From contig JAILIS010000038.1 of the NCBI GenBank assembly GCA_024695145.1, positions 58,978-122,977 on the forward strand: a stretch of 64,000 nucleotides of DNA, written 5' to 3'. The DNA is from Lachnospiraceae bacterium (GTDB lineage: Bacteria > Bacillota > Clostridia > Lachnospirales > Lachnospiraceae). A program made the position numbers and the translations under genes. Positions 1-8,511 of this stretch are shown piece after piece (within the stretch, counting starts at the first letter, position 1; each line of letters opens with the position of its first letter). The notes below the pieces were generated by a model. It made no database searches, was not told where the DNA came from, and saw nothing but the letters and a program-made list of their open reading frames with translations.

Positions 1-576
1 AATATCGTTACAAAGAATAAGGAACTTCCCGAGCAGGCGAAGCACGATCTTCTCATATCGCTCATAACCCTTAAATATACGCAGTCCAATTCCGTATGTT
101 ATGTCAGTGACGGACAGGCCATCGGTATAGGAGCAGGCCAGCAGTCGAGAGTTCACTGTGCGCGTCTTGCGGGACAGAAGGCCGATAACTGGTTTCTTCG
201 CCAGAGTCCGAAGGTCATGTCGCTTGATTTTGCCGAAGGTATCGGCAGAGCCGACAGGGACAATGCAATAGACAATTACATCGGAGAGACATACATGGAT
301 GTTCTCGGCAATGATGTATGGCGCAAATACTTCAGGACCAGACCCGATGTATATACCGCCGAAGAGAAGAGACAGTGGCTTGACACCATGAGCGGCGTAT
401 CGCTCGGATCAGACGCTTTCTTCCCGTTCCGCGACAGTATAGACCGCGGTGCAAAAAGCGGCGTATCCTATATAGTCCAGCCCGGCGGTTCAGTCAGGGA
501 TGACCTTGTCATCGAAGCATGCGACGAATACAACATGGTCATGGTCTGCAACGGAATCAGATTGTTTCATCATTAG
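1..576 (+). CDS. purH: AICAR transformylase (PurH-type), C-terminal part
   Basis: The visible 191 residues are the C-terminal part of an AICAR transformylase, the cytoplasmic enzyme that formylates AICAR with 10-formyl-tetrahydrofolate late in IMP synthesis. Family stretches seen are YTQSNSVCYVSDGQ near residue 26, GAGQQSRVHC near 43, SDAFFPFRDSIDR near 135, and a GGSVRDDLVIEACDEY segment before the terminal RLFHH. The version containing ADNWFLRQSPKV and TAEEKRQWL resembles the eukaryotic-like PurH subgroup more than the Escherichia coli form, which lacks that insert (recalled, not aligned by program). The gene starts left of the window, so whether it also carries an IMP cyclohydrolase domain cannot be told. 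It is followed directly by hairpin repeats, with no clear intrinsic terminator. Confidence 0.93.
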   Translation, partial: NIVTKNKELPEQAKHDLLISLITLKYTQSNSVCYVSDGQAIGIGAGQQSRVHCARLAGQKADNWFLRQSPKVMSLDFAEGIGRADRDNAIDNYIGETYMDVLGNDVWRKYFRTRPDVYTAEEKRQWLDTMSGVSLGSDAFFPFRDSIDRGAKSGVSYIVQPGGSVRDDLVIEACDEYNMVMVCNGIRLFHH

Positions 577-810
577 ATGCAGGTAGGAGGGGCCCGATTT
601 GCGAAGCAAATTGGGAAGAACCTGGCTGCACGTGGAGCGCCATTCCACGCAGTGGAATTCAAGATGGCGCGACACACCTATGTAAATGCAGGTAGGAGGG
701 GCCCGATTTGCGAAGCAAATTGGGAAGAACCTGGCTGCACCGCGAGCCCCATCGCGAAAGCGATTTAGATGGGCGAGCGTCATTTTGATTGCAGGTAGGA
801 GGGGCCCCAT
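576..810 (+). repeat. Nested-hairpin repeat elements (units A-B-A-B-partial A)
   Basis: This non-coding stretch between purH and the first CotH gene holds a composite repeat. Unit A occurs at about 577-631 and again at 686-740 as a near-identical direct repeat. It has an outer pair TGCAG/CTGCA, an AGGAGGGG stretch, and an inner 10-bp stem CCCGATTTGC/GCAAATTGGG closed by a GAA loop. Each A is followed by a unit B with its own nested hairpin: GCGCCAT/ATGGCGC around TTCCAC-GCA-GTGGAA at about 636-669, and CCCAT/ATGGG around ATCGC-GAAA-GCGAT at about 743-779. A third A, cut off after GGAGGGGCCCCAT, begins at about 790 and runs into the start of the next gene. No promoter or T-run terminator is evident. 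Confidence 0.8.
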
Positions 811-813
811 TTG
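794..813 (+). promoter_or_regulatory. Ribosome binding site supplied by truncated repeat unit
   Basis: A strong Shine-Dalgarno core (GTAGGAGGGG) within the third, truncated repeat unit A sits about 8 nt before a TTG codon at 811. The reading frame of the first CotH gene opens there. No ATG in that frame exists before conserved sequence begins, which supports the TTG as start. Confidence 0.6.
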
Positions 814-2817
814 GGCGTTTTTTTCAGAAAATACAGCCATATTTTCTTTCTCGCTTTGTTTACTGTCGCATTTCTTGCCGGCGGAGCAGTGACTTTCCTG
901 CATTCAAGCGGAAATGCCGTGATCAATGAGGTGTGTACCTCAAACGTATCCTGCTGCGAGGATGAAAAGGGACAGTATCCGGACTGGATAGAAATATATA
1001 ATCCGACAATGCAAAACATCGATCTGTCAGGTTTTATTGTCAACAAGTCGACGGATCTGAAAAAAGAAAAATTCATCATCCCCGAAGGTACTGTTCTGGC
1101 TCCGGGGTCATTTTATCTGTTTGATCCGGGATTCACGCTTTCCTCAGAGGGCGGCACGATCAATCTGGTAGATAAAGGGATGCAGTATATCGACCGGGTG
1201 ACGCTGCCAAAGCTTAAATACGATACGACTTATGCCAGAAGCATTGACGGAAAACCTGACTGGGAGTGCATGACCCCTACGCCGGGATATTCCAACACGG
1301 AAGGCTCGCAGCTTCCCCGGATGATCGAGGGAAGTGTTCTAGCCTCATATGATACCGGGTTTTACGATGATGAGTTTGAACTTAAGCTGAGCTCATCTGC
1401 ATGGGGAAGAGACATATACTATACCGTCGACGGCAGCGACCCGAGGACGGAAGGTATATTATATGACCGCCCGATACGTATATATGACAGATCAAAAGAT
1501 GCCAACAAATGGTCGATGATACCGGAAACATCGCTTGAATATACGGAAGGCAGGATGCCTCTTCCGTCGGATCCTCTTGACAAGTGCACCGTCATAAGAG
1601 CCGTGGCGGCTGACCGTTATAAAAGGTTTACGGACGTAAGCACATATACGTACTTTGTCGGATTTGATGAGAAGAGCGCATATGACGGTCTGACTGTCGT
1701 TTCCGCGGTCGTGGAGCCTTCAGATCTGTACGCTCACGATGACGGGATCATGGTCCTCGGAAGCGATTATGACGCGTTTGTCGCAGCGGGCTCGCCCGAT
1801 GAATATGACGGCAGCAGCGCCAACTTCACGAGGCGCGGGCGTACCACCGAGCGGGAGGCTGTCATCGAAGTGTTTGACAGCCTGCATGAGAACGTGCTTG
1901 ATACAAAGGCCGGGATCAGGATAAAAGGACTGTCCTCGAGGTGGGATGTCCAGAAAAGTTTTTCGGTCATATTCAGGCAGGCATACGGCGGCAGTTTCAG
2001 GGAAGCTTTTTCAACGGACAGGGTAGATTTTGACCTTCATTCATTCTCTCTTGACAAATGCGGTCAGGACGAAGAGACGAAGATGATCGATGTGATCATG
2101 GAGAGCTGCATGCGCGACAGCGGCTGCGCCACCGTAAGAAGAGTTCCCGCAGCCCTGTTTCTGAACGGCGAATATTGGGGATTCTACTGGCTCTCGGAGC
2201 GCTTTGACAAGACGTTTCTTGCCGACAGATACGGTGTGCGTTCGGATGATGTCGAATACAGGGACAAGAATGATTTTACGGAAGACGGAGCCTGGAACGT
2301 CGGTAATTTTGACCGTGAGAGTCTGCTGAATTACTATGCGGGCAATATCATAGTCGCCCATGAGACCGACTGGCCTGATTTCAATGTAAGATTCTGGCGC
2401 ACGCTGAGTGACGAGGGTACACCGTACGGGGATGCAAAGTTTCGGCCCGTGATATTTGATATGAACTCCGATTCCATGAGGTATCCGGATTTTGATTCGT
2501 TTTCCTATCTCATGGAGAGTTATTATCCGTTCATGGAAGTTACGGAGGATGACGAAAACTTCAGGCGGGATCTGGCTGACCGTATAGATGAGATGAATGA
2601 GGGCTGCTTTGAAACGGGCAGGGTGATAAGCCTTATCGATATGATATCTTCAAGGATCAAAGATCAGATGATCCTCGATAAGATGAGATATTATAACCTT
2701 ACTCCCGATGAGGCCGGAGCATCCTTTGAAGAAAGTGTTAACGTGATCAGAAGATTTTTTGAGACAAGAGGCACTTATCTGGAGCAATACAAGGAAAGAT
2801 ATCTGGAAGGTAAATGA
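811..2817 (+). CDS. CotH kinase family protein with lamin-tail-like domain (paralogue 1)
   Basis: A 668-residue predicted surface protein. Residues 9-30 form one hydrophobic segment (signal anchor). A lamin-tail-like beta domain follows at about 35-130 (INEVCTSNV, DWIEIYNP, LSGF, APGSFYLFD). A chitobiase/hexosaminidase C-terminal-like segment lies at about 190-280 (YYTVDGSDPRTEG), and the CotH domain at about 290-640 (GIRIKGLSSRWDVQKS, NGEYWGFYWLSERFD, DWPDFNVRFW, FRPVIFDMNS). CotH of Bacillus is an atypical kinase phosphorylating spore-coat proteins; the substrate here is unknown. The usual second Asp of the late D-x-D motif reads Asn in DMNS, so activity is uncertain. The TTG start lies in a repeat unit; paralogue 2 suggests the first few codons were replaced. 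It overlaps the next gene by 4 nt. Confidence 0.85.
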   Translation: MGVFFRKYSHIFFLALFTVAFLAGGAVTFLHSSGNAVINEVCTSNVSCCEDEKGQYPDWIEIYNPTMQNIDLSGFIVNKSTDLKKEKFIIPEGTVLAPGSFYLFDPGFTLSSEGGTINLVDKGMQYIDRVTLPKLKYDTTYARSIDGKPDWECMTPTPGYSNTEGSQLPRMIEGSVLASYDTGFYDDEFELKLSSSAWGRDIYYTVDGSDPRTEGILYDRPIRIYDRSKDANKWSMIPETSLEYTEGRMPLPSDPLDKCTVIRAVAADRYKRFTDVSTYTYFVGFDEKSAYDGLTVVSAVVEPSDLYAHDDGIMVLGSDYDAFVAAGSPDEYDGSSANFTRRGRTTEREAVIEVFDSLHENVLDTKAGIRIKGLSSRWDVQKSFSVIFRQAYGGSFREAFSTDRVDFDLHSFSLDKCGQDEETKMIDVIMESCMRDSGCATVRRVPAALFLNGEYWGFYWLSERFDKTFLADRYGVRSDDVEYRDKNDFTEDGAWNVGNFDRESLLNYYAGNIIVAHETDWPDFNVRFWRTLSDEGTPYGDAKFRPVIFDMNSDSMRYPDFDSFSYLMESYYPFMEVTEDDENFRRDLADRIDEMNEGCFETGRVISLIDMISSRIKDQMILDKMRYYNLTPDEAGASFEESVNVIRRFFETRGTYLEQYKERYLEGK

Positions 2818-4826
2818 AGACACTGACACTCTTTATCAGAAAATACGCACATATAATTTTTGTCGTACTGTTTGCGGTCGCATTTGTCGCGATCGGGATA
2901 TTTGCGATCGGAAATAACGAGGACCATGTCGTTCTCAACGAGATCTGTCCTTCGAACGTGAAATGTTGTATGGATGAGAACGGAGAATTTCCCGACTGGA
3001 TCGAGATATACAATCCGTCGGATCACGATATGGATCTGTCGGGATACAGCGTTACAGAATCCACCGACCTTCAGAAGGTGAAGTTTGATATTCCGGAAGG
3101 GACGATACTCGCGCCGGGATCGTTCTACCTGTTCGATCCGATCTTTCTTATGTCATCACAGGGATGTACCATTAACCTGCTCGATCGGAGAAAGCATTAT
3201 ATCGACCGTATAGAGATCCCAAAGCTCAAATGGGACACAACGTATGCAAGGGTTGATGACGGAGGCGATGAGTGGAGCATCAAGGAGCCTACTCCGGGAT
3301 ACTCCAACGCGGACGGTAAAAAGCTTGAACCGGTCGCCGAAGGGCTCGTTATCGCATCGGCGGATTCCGGATTTTACGACAGTGAGTTCGATCTTCGCCT
3401 TGCATCATCAAATATGGGAAGGCAGATATACTATACGACAGACGGTCGCGATCCCGTAAAATACGGAACATTGTATGAAGGACCCATTCACATATACGAC
3501 AGGTCAGGGGATGCCAATCTTTATTCGGCCATTCCGGATGTAAGCCTTGAGTATACGGAAGGTCGCGTAAGTCCGCCGCAGTTTCCCGTCGACAAGTGCA
3601 CGGTAGTTCGTGCGGTTACAAAAGATGCGCTTGGAAGATATACGGATATCAGCACATTTACATACTTTGTGGGCTTTAACGAAAAGCACGCTTATGATAA
3701 CATGGCTGTGGTGTCCGTTATCGCAGATCCGTATGATCTGTTCTCCGGTGAGAACGGTATCATGGTACTCGGGGATTCATACGAACGCTTTGTTGCGGAA
3801 GGGGCTCCCGAGGATTATGCGTCAGACAAAGCGAATTTCATACCGAGAGGGCGAAGGAGCGAGAGATTCGCAAATATAGAAGTTTTTGACGAAGATCATA
3901 AGAGAACTCTCGATGTACCGTGCGGTATAAGAATAAAGGGAATGTCCTCAAGATGGGATGTGCAGAAGAGTCTTTCCGTCGTGTTCCACAGGGCATACGG
4001 CGGTAACTACAAGGAAAGCTTTACGGTAGACAATACCGTTTTTGATGTTCATTCTTTTGCCCTTGACAAGTGCGGACAGGATGTCGGTACGAAGATGAAG
4101 GATACCATTATGGAATACGCGATGCGAAACACCGATTGTGCGACAACAGACCGCGTTCCGTGCAGCGTGTTCATAAACGGTGAATACTGGGGCTTTTACT
4201 GGATCACCAACAGGTTCGACAACAGCTTTATAGCGGACAAATACGGCGTTGATATCAATGATGTGTTCTATAAAAACATAGCCGAATTCCAGGAGGGAGA
4301 GTGGATTCAGGAGGAGTTTGACAGACAGAGCCTTATTGACTGTTATGCCGCAAACGTGATAATCTCCCATGCGAGAGACTGGCCGCACTACAACTTCAGG
4401 GTATGGAAGACTCTTACGGATGAAGGTACTTTTTACGGTGACGGCAAATGGCGTCCCGTGATATTTGATATCAACTCGGCCTCAATGGAACTGGTCGATT
4501 ATGATCTGCTTGATTTTATGGTCACAAAATTCTATCCTTTTACCGAGATCTGCAATGATGATGAGAATTTCAGGCAGGATCTTGTTGACCGGATAGATGA
4601 GATGAGACAAAATGAGTTTGATCCGGTCAGGATAGATAATATGATCGATGATCTTTATGCGCGCATTCATGACCAGATGATACTCGATCGGATGAGGTAT
4701 TTTAACTGCAGCGAAGAAGAGGCCGAAGCGTTTTTTGATGACAGCGTGAAGAGCCTTAAGGATTTTTACGACAACAGATGGGAATATCTGGACAGATATG
4801 AGGAAAAGTTTTTGAATGGAGAATGA
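2814..4826 (+). CDS. CotH kinase family protein with lamin-tail-like domain (paralogue 2)
   Basis: A 670-residue paralogue of the preceding protein with the same order: N-terminal hydrophobic segment (residues about 11-32), lamin-tail-like domain (LNEICPSNV, DWIEIYNPSD, APGSFYLFD), a YYTTDGRDPVKYG chitobiase-like segment, and a CotH domain (GIRIKGMSSRWDVQKS, INGEYWGFYWITNRFD, DWPHYNFRVW, WRPVIFDINS). Colinear identity over the whole length indicates tandem duplication. The late motif is DINS, again lacking the second acidic residue. The start ATG overlaps the upstream stop (ATGA), and the 3' end overlaps the VTC gene by 11 nt, so translation is probably coupled. The likely role is phosphorylating or modifying a cell-surface substrate; this is inferred from family and context only. 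Confidence 0.87.
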   Translation: MKTLTLFIRKYAHIIFVVLFAVAFVAIGIFAIGNNEDHVVLNEICPSNVKCCMDENGEFPDWIEIYNPSDHDMDLSGYSVTESTDLQKVKFDIPEGTILAPGSFYLFDPIFLMSSQGCTINLLDRRKHYIDRIEIPKLKWDTTYARVDDGGDEWSIKEPTPGYSNADGKKLEPVAEGLVIASADSGFYDSEFDLRLASSNMGRQIYYTTDGRDPVKYGTLYEGPIHIYDRSGDANLYSAIPDVSLEYTEGRVSPPQFPVDKCTVVRAVTKDALGRYTDISTFTYFVGFNEKHAYDNMAVVSVIADPYDLFSGENGIMVLGDSYERFVAEGAPEDYASDKANFIPRGRRSERFANIEVFDEDHKRTLDVPCGIRIKGMSSRWDVQKSLSVVFHRAYGGNYKESFTVDNTVFDVHSFALDKCGQDVGTKMKDTIMEYAMRNTDCATTDRVPCSVFINGEYWGFYWITNRFDNSFIADKYGVDINDVFYKNIAEFQEGEWIQEEFDRQSLIDCYAANVIISHARDWPHYNFRVWKTLTDEGTFYGDGKWRPVIFDINSASMELVDYDLLDFMVTKFYPFTEICNDDENFRQDLVDRIDEMRQNEFDPVRIDNMIDDLYARIHDQMILDRMRYFNCSEEEAEAFFDDSVKSLKDFYDNRWEYLDRYEEKFLNGE

Positions 4827-5511
4827 TGCTGTTTTCAGACATGAAATGAAATATCTGATCAACAGACGCGATATGGACAGCTGTATCAGCCGTATCACTA
4901 TGTTTGCGGGATATGACAGGCATGCGACAAAAGGCAGCTACCTTGTCAGGAGCCTCTACTACGATGACATGTACTCTTCGGCGTATGAGGACAAGGAGAG
5001 CGGTGTAAGATCGCGCTGTAAATACCGTATACGTGTGTATGACGGGGATGATACCTTTATCAGTCTTGAAAAGAAGATCAAGGAAGGCAGTTTCGTCAGA
5101 AAAGAATCGGCTGTTTTAACCCGCGGCGAATATGATATGATCAGAAACGGCGATACAGGTTTTCTTCTCGCAAGGAGCGAAAAGGCGGCGTGTGATTTTG
5201 CGCTTGCGTGCCGTATCGACATGTTGCATCCCGAAGTGATCGTTGATTATGAGAGGATCCCGTTCGTATATGATCACGGAAATGTACGTATAACGTTTGA
5301 TACAAACTTACGGGCCGTGGATTCGGATGATGTATTCAGTGATGATCCTTCGTACAGTGTATTGGATAAAGACCTTCTGATCATGGAGGTTAAATATACG
5401 GAGTTTCTGCCGGATATATTAAGGGCGATCCTGCCCGAAGAGGGAGCAAGGCTTGCTCTTAGCAAATATGTAATGTGTGAGGATGTATTAAGGAGGATGA
5501 TGTTAAGATGA
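4816..5511 (+). CDS. VTC-domain (polyphosphate polymerase-like) protein
   Basis: A 231-residue cytoplasmic protein of the VTC/CYTH tunnel-fold family, whose eukaryotic members (Vtc4) make polyphosphate from ATP. Typical strands are visible: FRHEMKYLI at residues 5-13, SLYYDD near 50, a basic KYRIRVYD near 71, SLEKKIKEG near 88 with downstream FVRKE, VDYERIPF near 142, and LIMEVKYTEFLPD near 192. These supply the Arg/Lys/Glu residues that line the tunnel in the family. Length fits a stand-alone bacterial VTC protein. It overlaps CotH paralogue 2 by 11 nt and the DUF4956 gene by 4 nt. VTC, DUF4956 and CotH genes are known to me as recurrent neighbours in bacteria. Whether the product is polyphosphate or another phosphate polymer cannot be told. 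Confidence 0.85.
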   Translation: MENDAVFRHEMKYLINRRDMDSCISRITMFAGYDRHATKGSYLVRSLYYDDMYSSAYEDKESGVRSRCKYRIRVYDGDDTFISLEKKIKEGSFVRKESAVLTRGEYDMIRNGDTGFLLARSEKAACDFALACRIDMLHPEVIVDYERIPFVYDHGNVRITFDTNLRAVDSDDVFSDDPSYSVLDKDLLIMEVKYTEFLPDILRAILPEEGARLALSKYVMCEDVLRRMMLR

Positions 5512-6185
5512 GTGTAAAGGATATGATCAAAAAATCCGTACTGGAGTCGGTGGTGTACAACCAGTCAATTACGTCCGGAACGTATATCACGATAATCATT
5601 GATATGCTGGCGGCACTTCTGGTCGGCTATATTATTTACAGGATCTATAAAAGGTTTTTTGCCGGGGTAGTGTACAGCAGGTATTTTGCGGTAACCCTTA
5701 TCGGAATGACGGTGCTCACCTGTATGGTGACGCTCGCGATCAGTACCAATATCGTCATATCCCTCGGTATGGTCGGTGCTCTTTCCATAGTCAGATACCG
5801 TACCGCCATCAAGGAGCCTCTTGATATCATGTATCTGTTCTGGGCGATCACGGAAGGCATCACGCTCGGCGCCAGCATGTATATAATCGCCACGATCGGT
5901 ATGGTCGTAATGCTGATAATCATCATCTGCATGAGCAAGATGAAGGAGACGGCGGGAGCATTCGTTATGATCGTACACTTTACGGGGGATGCGAAGGATG
6001 CTATACTTTCAGAGCTTAAATCATACGTTTATTCCGTTAAGAATACGATCATGAAAGAAAATGACACTGAGATGACCATCCAGATCGACATGAATAAAGA
6101 TGACGGCATCGCTGAAAAGGTACGTGCGATCTCCGGCGTCAGCGATGTTTCGATGCTGCAGTATAACGGCGACTATCACGGCTGA
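5508..6185 (+). CDS. DUF4956 family membrane protein
   Basis: A 225-residue protein with a hydrophobic N-terminal half and a soluble C-terminal domain of about 75 residues. Membrane segments lie at about 22-42, 58-82, 83-100 (GMVGALSIVRYRTAIKEP, the most conserved stretch of the family) and 110-148. The C-terminal part looks like a small alpha/beta domain (TGDAKDAILSELKSYVYSV, MTIQIDMN). DUF4956 proteins have no established biochemistry; they are regularly encoded beside VTC-domain proteins, suggesting that they anchor the VTC protein or form its exit channel. The ATGA overlap with the VTC gene and the 6-nt gap to the next gene support one operon. Confidence 0.83.
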   Translation: MSVKDMIKKSVLESVVYNQSITSGTYITIIIDMLAALLVGYIIYRIYKRFFAGVVYSRYFAVTLIGMTVLTCMVTLAISTNIVISLGMVGALSIVRYRTAIKEPLDIMYLFWAITEGITLGASMYIIATIGMVVMLIIIICMSKMKETAGAFVMIVHFTGDAKDAILSELKSYVYSVKNTIMKENDTEMTIQIDMNKDDGIAEKVRAISGVSDVSMLQYNGDYHG

Positions 6186-6191
6186 GACTGA

Positions 6192-8429
6192 ATGAGGTTA
6201 AAATCATTTATCGCGGAATTAAATATCATCCAAAGGGCAATATGCGTAGCAGCGTCAATTGCCCTTTTTGTGATCGCCGTATTATCCGTTATGTCGGTCA
6301 GAGGCGCAGGTACGTATGACGTTGATTTTTCTGCGGTAAATGAATTCTCTGACGAGGACGGTACGGGGCACATTGAATTTCGCGGTATATCCTTAAGGAA
6401 GGGGTACTATACCATCTCTGTGGGATACGGATCAAAGGGACCCGCAAGTATTGAGATAGTGCTCGATAATGAGACCCGACGCGTTGAGGAACTGCCTGAA
6501 GCGCCTTCCGCTGACGGTCTTAATTCATATGGTTTTGAACTTGGGTCTGGAACGGATGAAGGCAGGATCGATTTTACCTATCCGGAAGGTTCCGATCTGA
6601 AACTGGCATTTATTAATATAAGCTCTGAAAGGCCGCTCTATTATGATGGACTGATCATCGGAGCAGTGCTTATTCTGCTGATACCGTGCGTATGGCTTCT
6701 GATGTACCGCTATAAACGTACTCCACGAAAGCTTTCGTTTGTCATAGCGCTTGCTGTTGCGGCGATAACGATGCTTCCATTCCTTGTGAAATCCTCTTTG
6801 CCTCTCGGGATCGATACGAGGGCTCATATGATGCGCGTTGAAGGCATATTTTACGGGCTCCTTGACGGGCAGTTTCCTGTTGTGATCTATCCCGAATGGA
6901 ACAATTCCTACGGCCAGGTCGGGGTGCTGTATCCCAATCTTTTCCTGTACATCCCGGCATTTTTCAGGCTCCTGGGAATGTCGCAGCTCGGGACGTTCAA
7001 GCTGTTCATGTTCGTGATAATCACCGCTTCGGTATTTATCGCGTACAAGAGCTTTAAGTGCATATTTGACAGTGACTGGCAGATCGCCGTTGTACTTTCT
7101 GTTGTAAGTCTTGATATCATGCGCCTTTATAACATGTACGGTGACGGCAGGTTCGGAGGTGCGCTGCTTGCGGAGATGTTTTATCCGCTTGTGGTCGCTG
7201 GCCTTATAGAGGTGTTTTTCCGCCAAAACGGTAGATGGTACCTTCTTGCATACGGTATCGCGGGAATATTCTGTACTCATGTGGTCACATCTTCCCTTGT
7301 CTGTATTTCGGTCGTTGTATTTGTCGTCTGCTCTGCCGGAAGACTTGCAAACAGAAATGTTCTTGCATCCATCGGGAAGGCTCTTTTGCTCTTTGCAGGT
7401 CTTGCGATAGGGACCATGTTGCCTTTTTTCAAGTTCTACTTTACCGACTGGGGAAAGGGCGATCTTCAATGGGAGAATTTCATTGCCACCCTGTGGCCGA
7501 GAGGCGCGTTCTATGATGACAAAAAATGGATCCCGGTGTTTATATTGTTTGCGGCCTGCATTATCGCACTGATAGCGATCGCAGCAGGCTCCGGATTTGA
7601 TAAAGTCAGAAAAACGTATATCATCCCCGCCCTAGTCAGTGGCGGTGTGATGCTGTGGATGTCAACCGCTGCTTTTCCCTGGAATGTGCTTGATAATATC
7701 GGAGTGATCGGCTACTATTCGAACATGCTTCAGGATTCTTACAGATTCGTATCGCTTTCGGCATGCTTTTTTGCATTCTGCCTTCCGGCGCTTGCTGATA
7801 ACGTAAGGTGTATATATGATATCAGACGCCCCGGAAGGAGCAGGGCTGTGATCATTACGGCCGCGTTGACCGCAGTTATCTGTACGGCATCCTATGCGAT
7901 TACGGCATATGAATTCCTGTATCAGATGGCATACACGCTCTATTATGACAAGGTGATGGGAGAAGTCGAATACCAGATGGAAGATTATCTGCCGGCCGGC
8001 ACACAGTCCGAATGGTATGAAAGTGACAGCGGTTACATCTCGGATGAGGAAGCCGTCTCATCGATCGATTACAAACGCGACGGTACGGAGATATTCTATT
8101 CATATACCAACAGCGCAAAAGGAGCATATGCGGAGTTTCCGAGATTTTACTACAACGGTTATATAGCGGTTGATGAAAACGGGGAGCGCATAGATATTGA
8201 AAAGGGTGATAAGAACAGGATCAGGGTATATCTGAAACAGACTGATACTCCCGCATCCGTTAAGCTCTGGTATCACGTAACCTGGGATATGATGTTTGCG
8301 GCAGCGCTCTCTTTCGGATTATGGTTCGGTTCCGTAGCCATGGTCGTATATCGGGAAGTTTTTCTTGACAAGCGCAAGGGCTTCTTATATAATTTCAAAT
8401 GTTCTGCAAAGGAACGTGAGGGATCTTAG
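6192..8429 (+). CDS. Large GT-C-like polytopic membrane protein (6-pyruvoyl-tetrahydropterin synthase-related family)
   Basis: A 745-residue protein with an N-terminal membrane segment (about 14-34), an extracytoplasmic beta-rich region (about 40-150), then about ten further hydrophobic segments and a last one near 700. The loop GIDTRAHMMRVEGI near residue 206, with the following FPVVIYPEWNNSYGQVGVLYPN region, matches the Asp/His-bearing first loop of the GT-C-like PTPS-related membrane family, probably lipid-linked sugar transferases. The protein at 9426 is a paralogue. It lies 6 nt after the DUF4956 gene, so it may act with the CotH/VTC system on a surface glycopolymer (inference). Its TAG stop at 8427-8429 lies inside the tRNA-Val gene, giving a 10-nt overlap. 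Confidence 0.72.
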   Translation: MRLKSFIAELNIIQRAICVAASIALFVIAVLSVMSVRGAGTYDVDFSAVNEFSDEDGTGHIEFRGISLRKGYYTISVGYGSKGPASIEIVLDNETRRVEELPEAPSADGLNSYGFELGSGTDEGRIDFTYPEGSDLKLAFINISSERPLYYDGLIIGAVLILLIPCVWLLMYRYKRTPRKLSFVIALAVAAITMLPFLVKSSLPLGIDTRAHMMRVEGIFYGLLDGQFPVVIYPEWNNSYGQVGVLYPNLFLYIPAFFRLLGMSQLGTFKLFMFVIITASVFIAYKSFKCIFDSDWQIAVVLSVVSLDIMRLYNMYGDGRFGGALLAEMFYPLVVAGLIEVFFRQNGRWYLLAYGIAGIFCTHVVTSSLVCISVVVFVVCSAGRLANRNVLASIGKALLLFAGLAIGTMLPFFKFYFTDWGKGDLQWENFIATLWPRGAFYDDKKWIPVFILFAACIIALIAIAAGSGFDKVRKTYIIPALVSGGVMLWMSTAAFPWNVLDNIGVIGYYSNMLQDSYRFVSLSACFFAFCLPALADNVRCIYDIRRPGRSRAVIITAALTAVICTASYAITAYEFLYQMAYTLYYDKVMGEVEYQMEDYLPAGTQSEWYESDSGYISDEEAVSSIDYKRDGTEIFYSYTNSAKGAYAEFPRFYYNGYIAVDENGERIDIEKGDKNRIRVYLKQTDTPASVKLWYHVTWDMMFAAALSFGLWFGSVAMVVYREVFLDKRKGFLYNFKCSAKEREGS

Positions 8430-8492
8430 CTCAGCTGGGAGAGCATCTGCCTTACAAGCAGAGGGTCATAGGTTCGAGCCCTATAGGTCCCA
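8420..8492 (+). tRNA. tRNA-Val (anticodon TAC)
   Basis: A 73-nt cloverleaf: acceptor GGGATCT pairs with AGGTCCC at 8485-8491, the D-arm is GCTC/GAGC, the anticodon stem TCTGC/GCAGA encloses loop CTTACAA (anticodon TAC), and the T-arm contains GGTTCGAGCC. The 5' ten bases overlap the upstream coding sequence. No CCA is encoded. Confidence 0.95.
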
Positions 8493-8511
8493 GATGTCAA
8501 AAATAACTCCG

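Noticed and set aside
577..892. Small ORFs at 577-768 and 686-892
   Set aside because: Both begin in the repeat unit and encode its translation; the second runs into the CotH gene in another frame.
6525..7469. 314-codon antisense frame within the GT-C-like gene, and similar ones at 40848-41768 and 53011-54021
   Set aside because: All lie opposite well-supported genes, give charged low-information translations and lack start signals.
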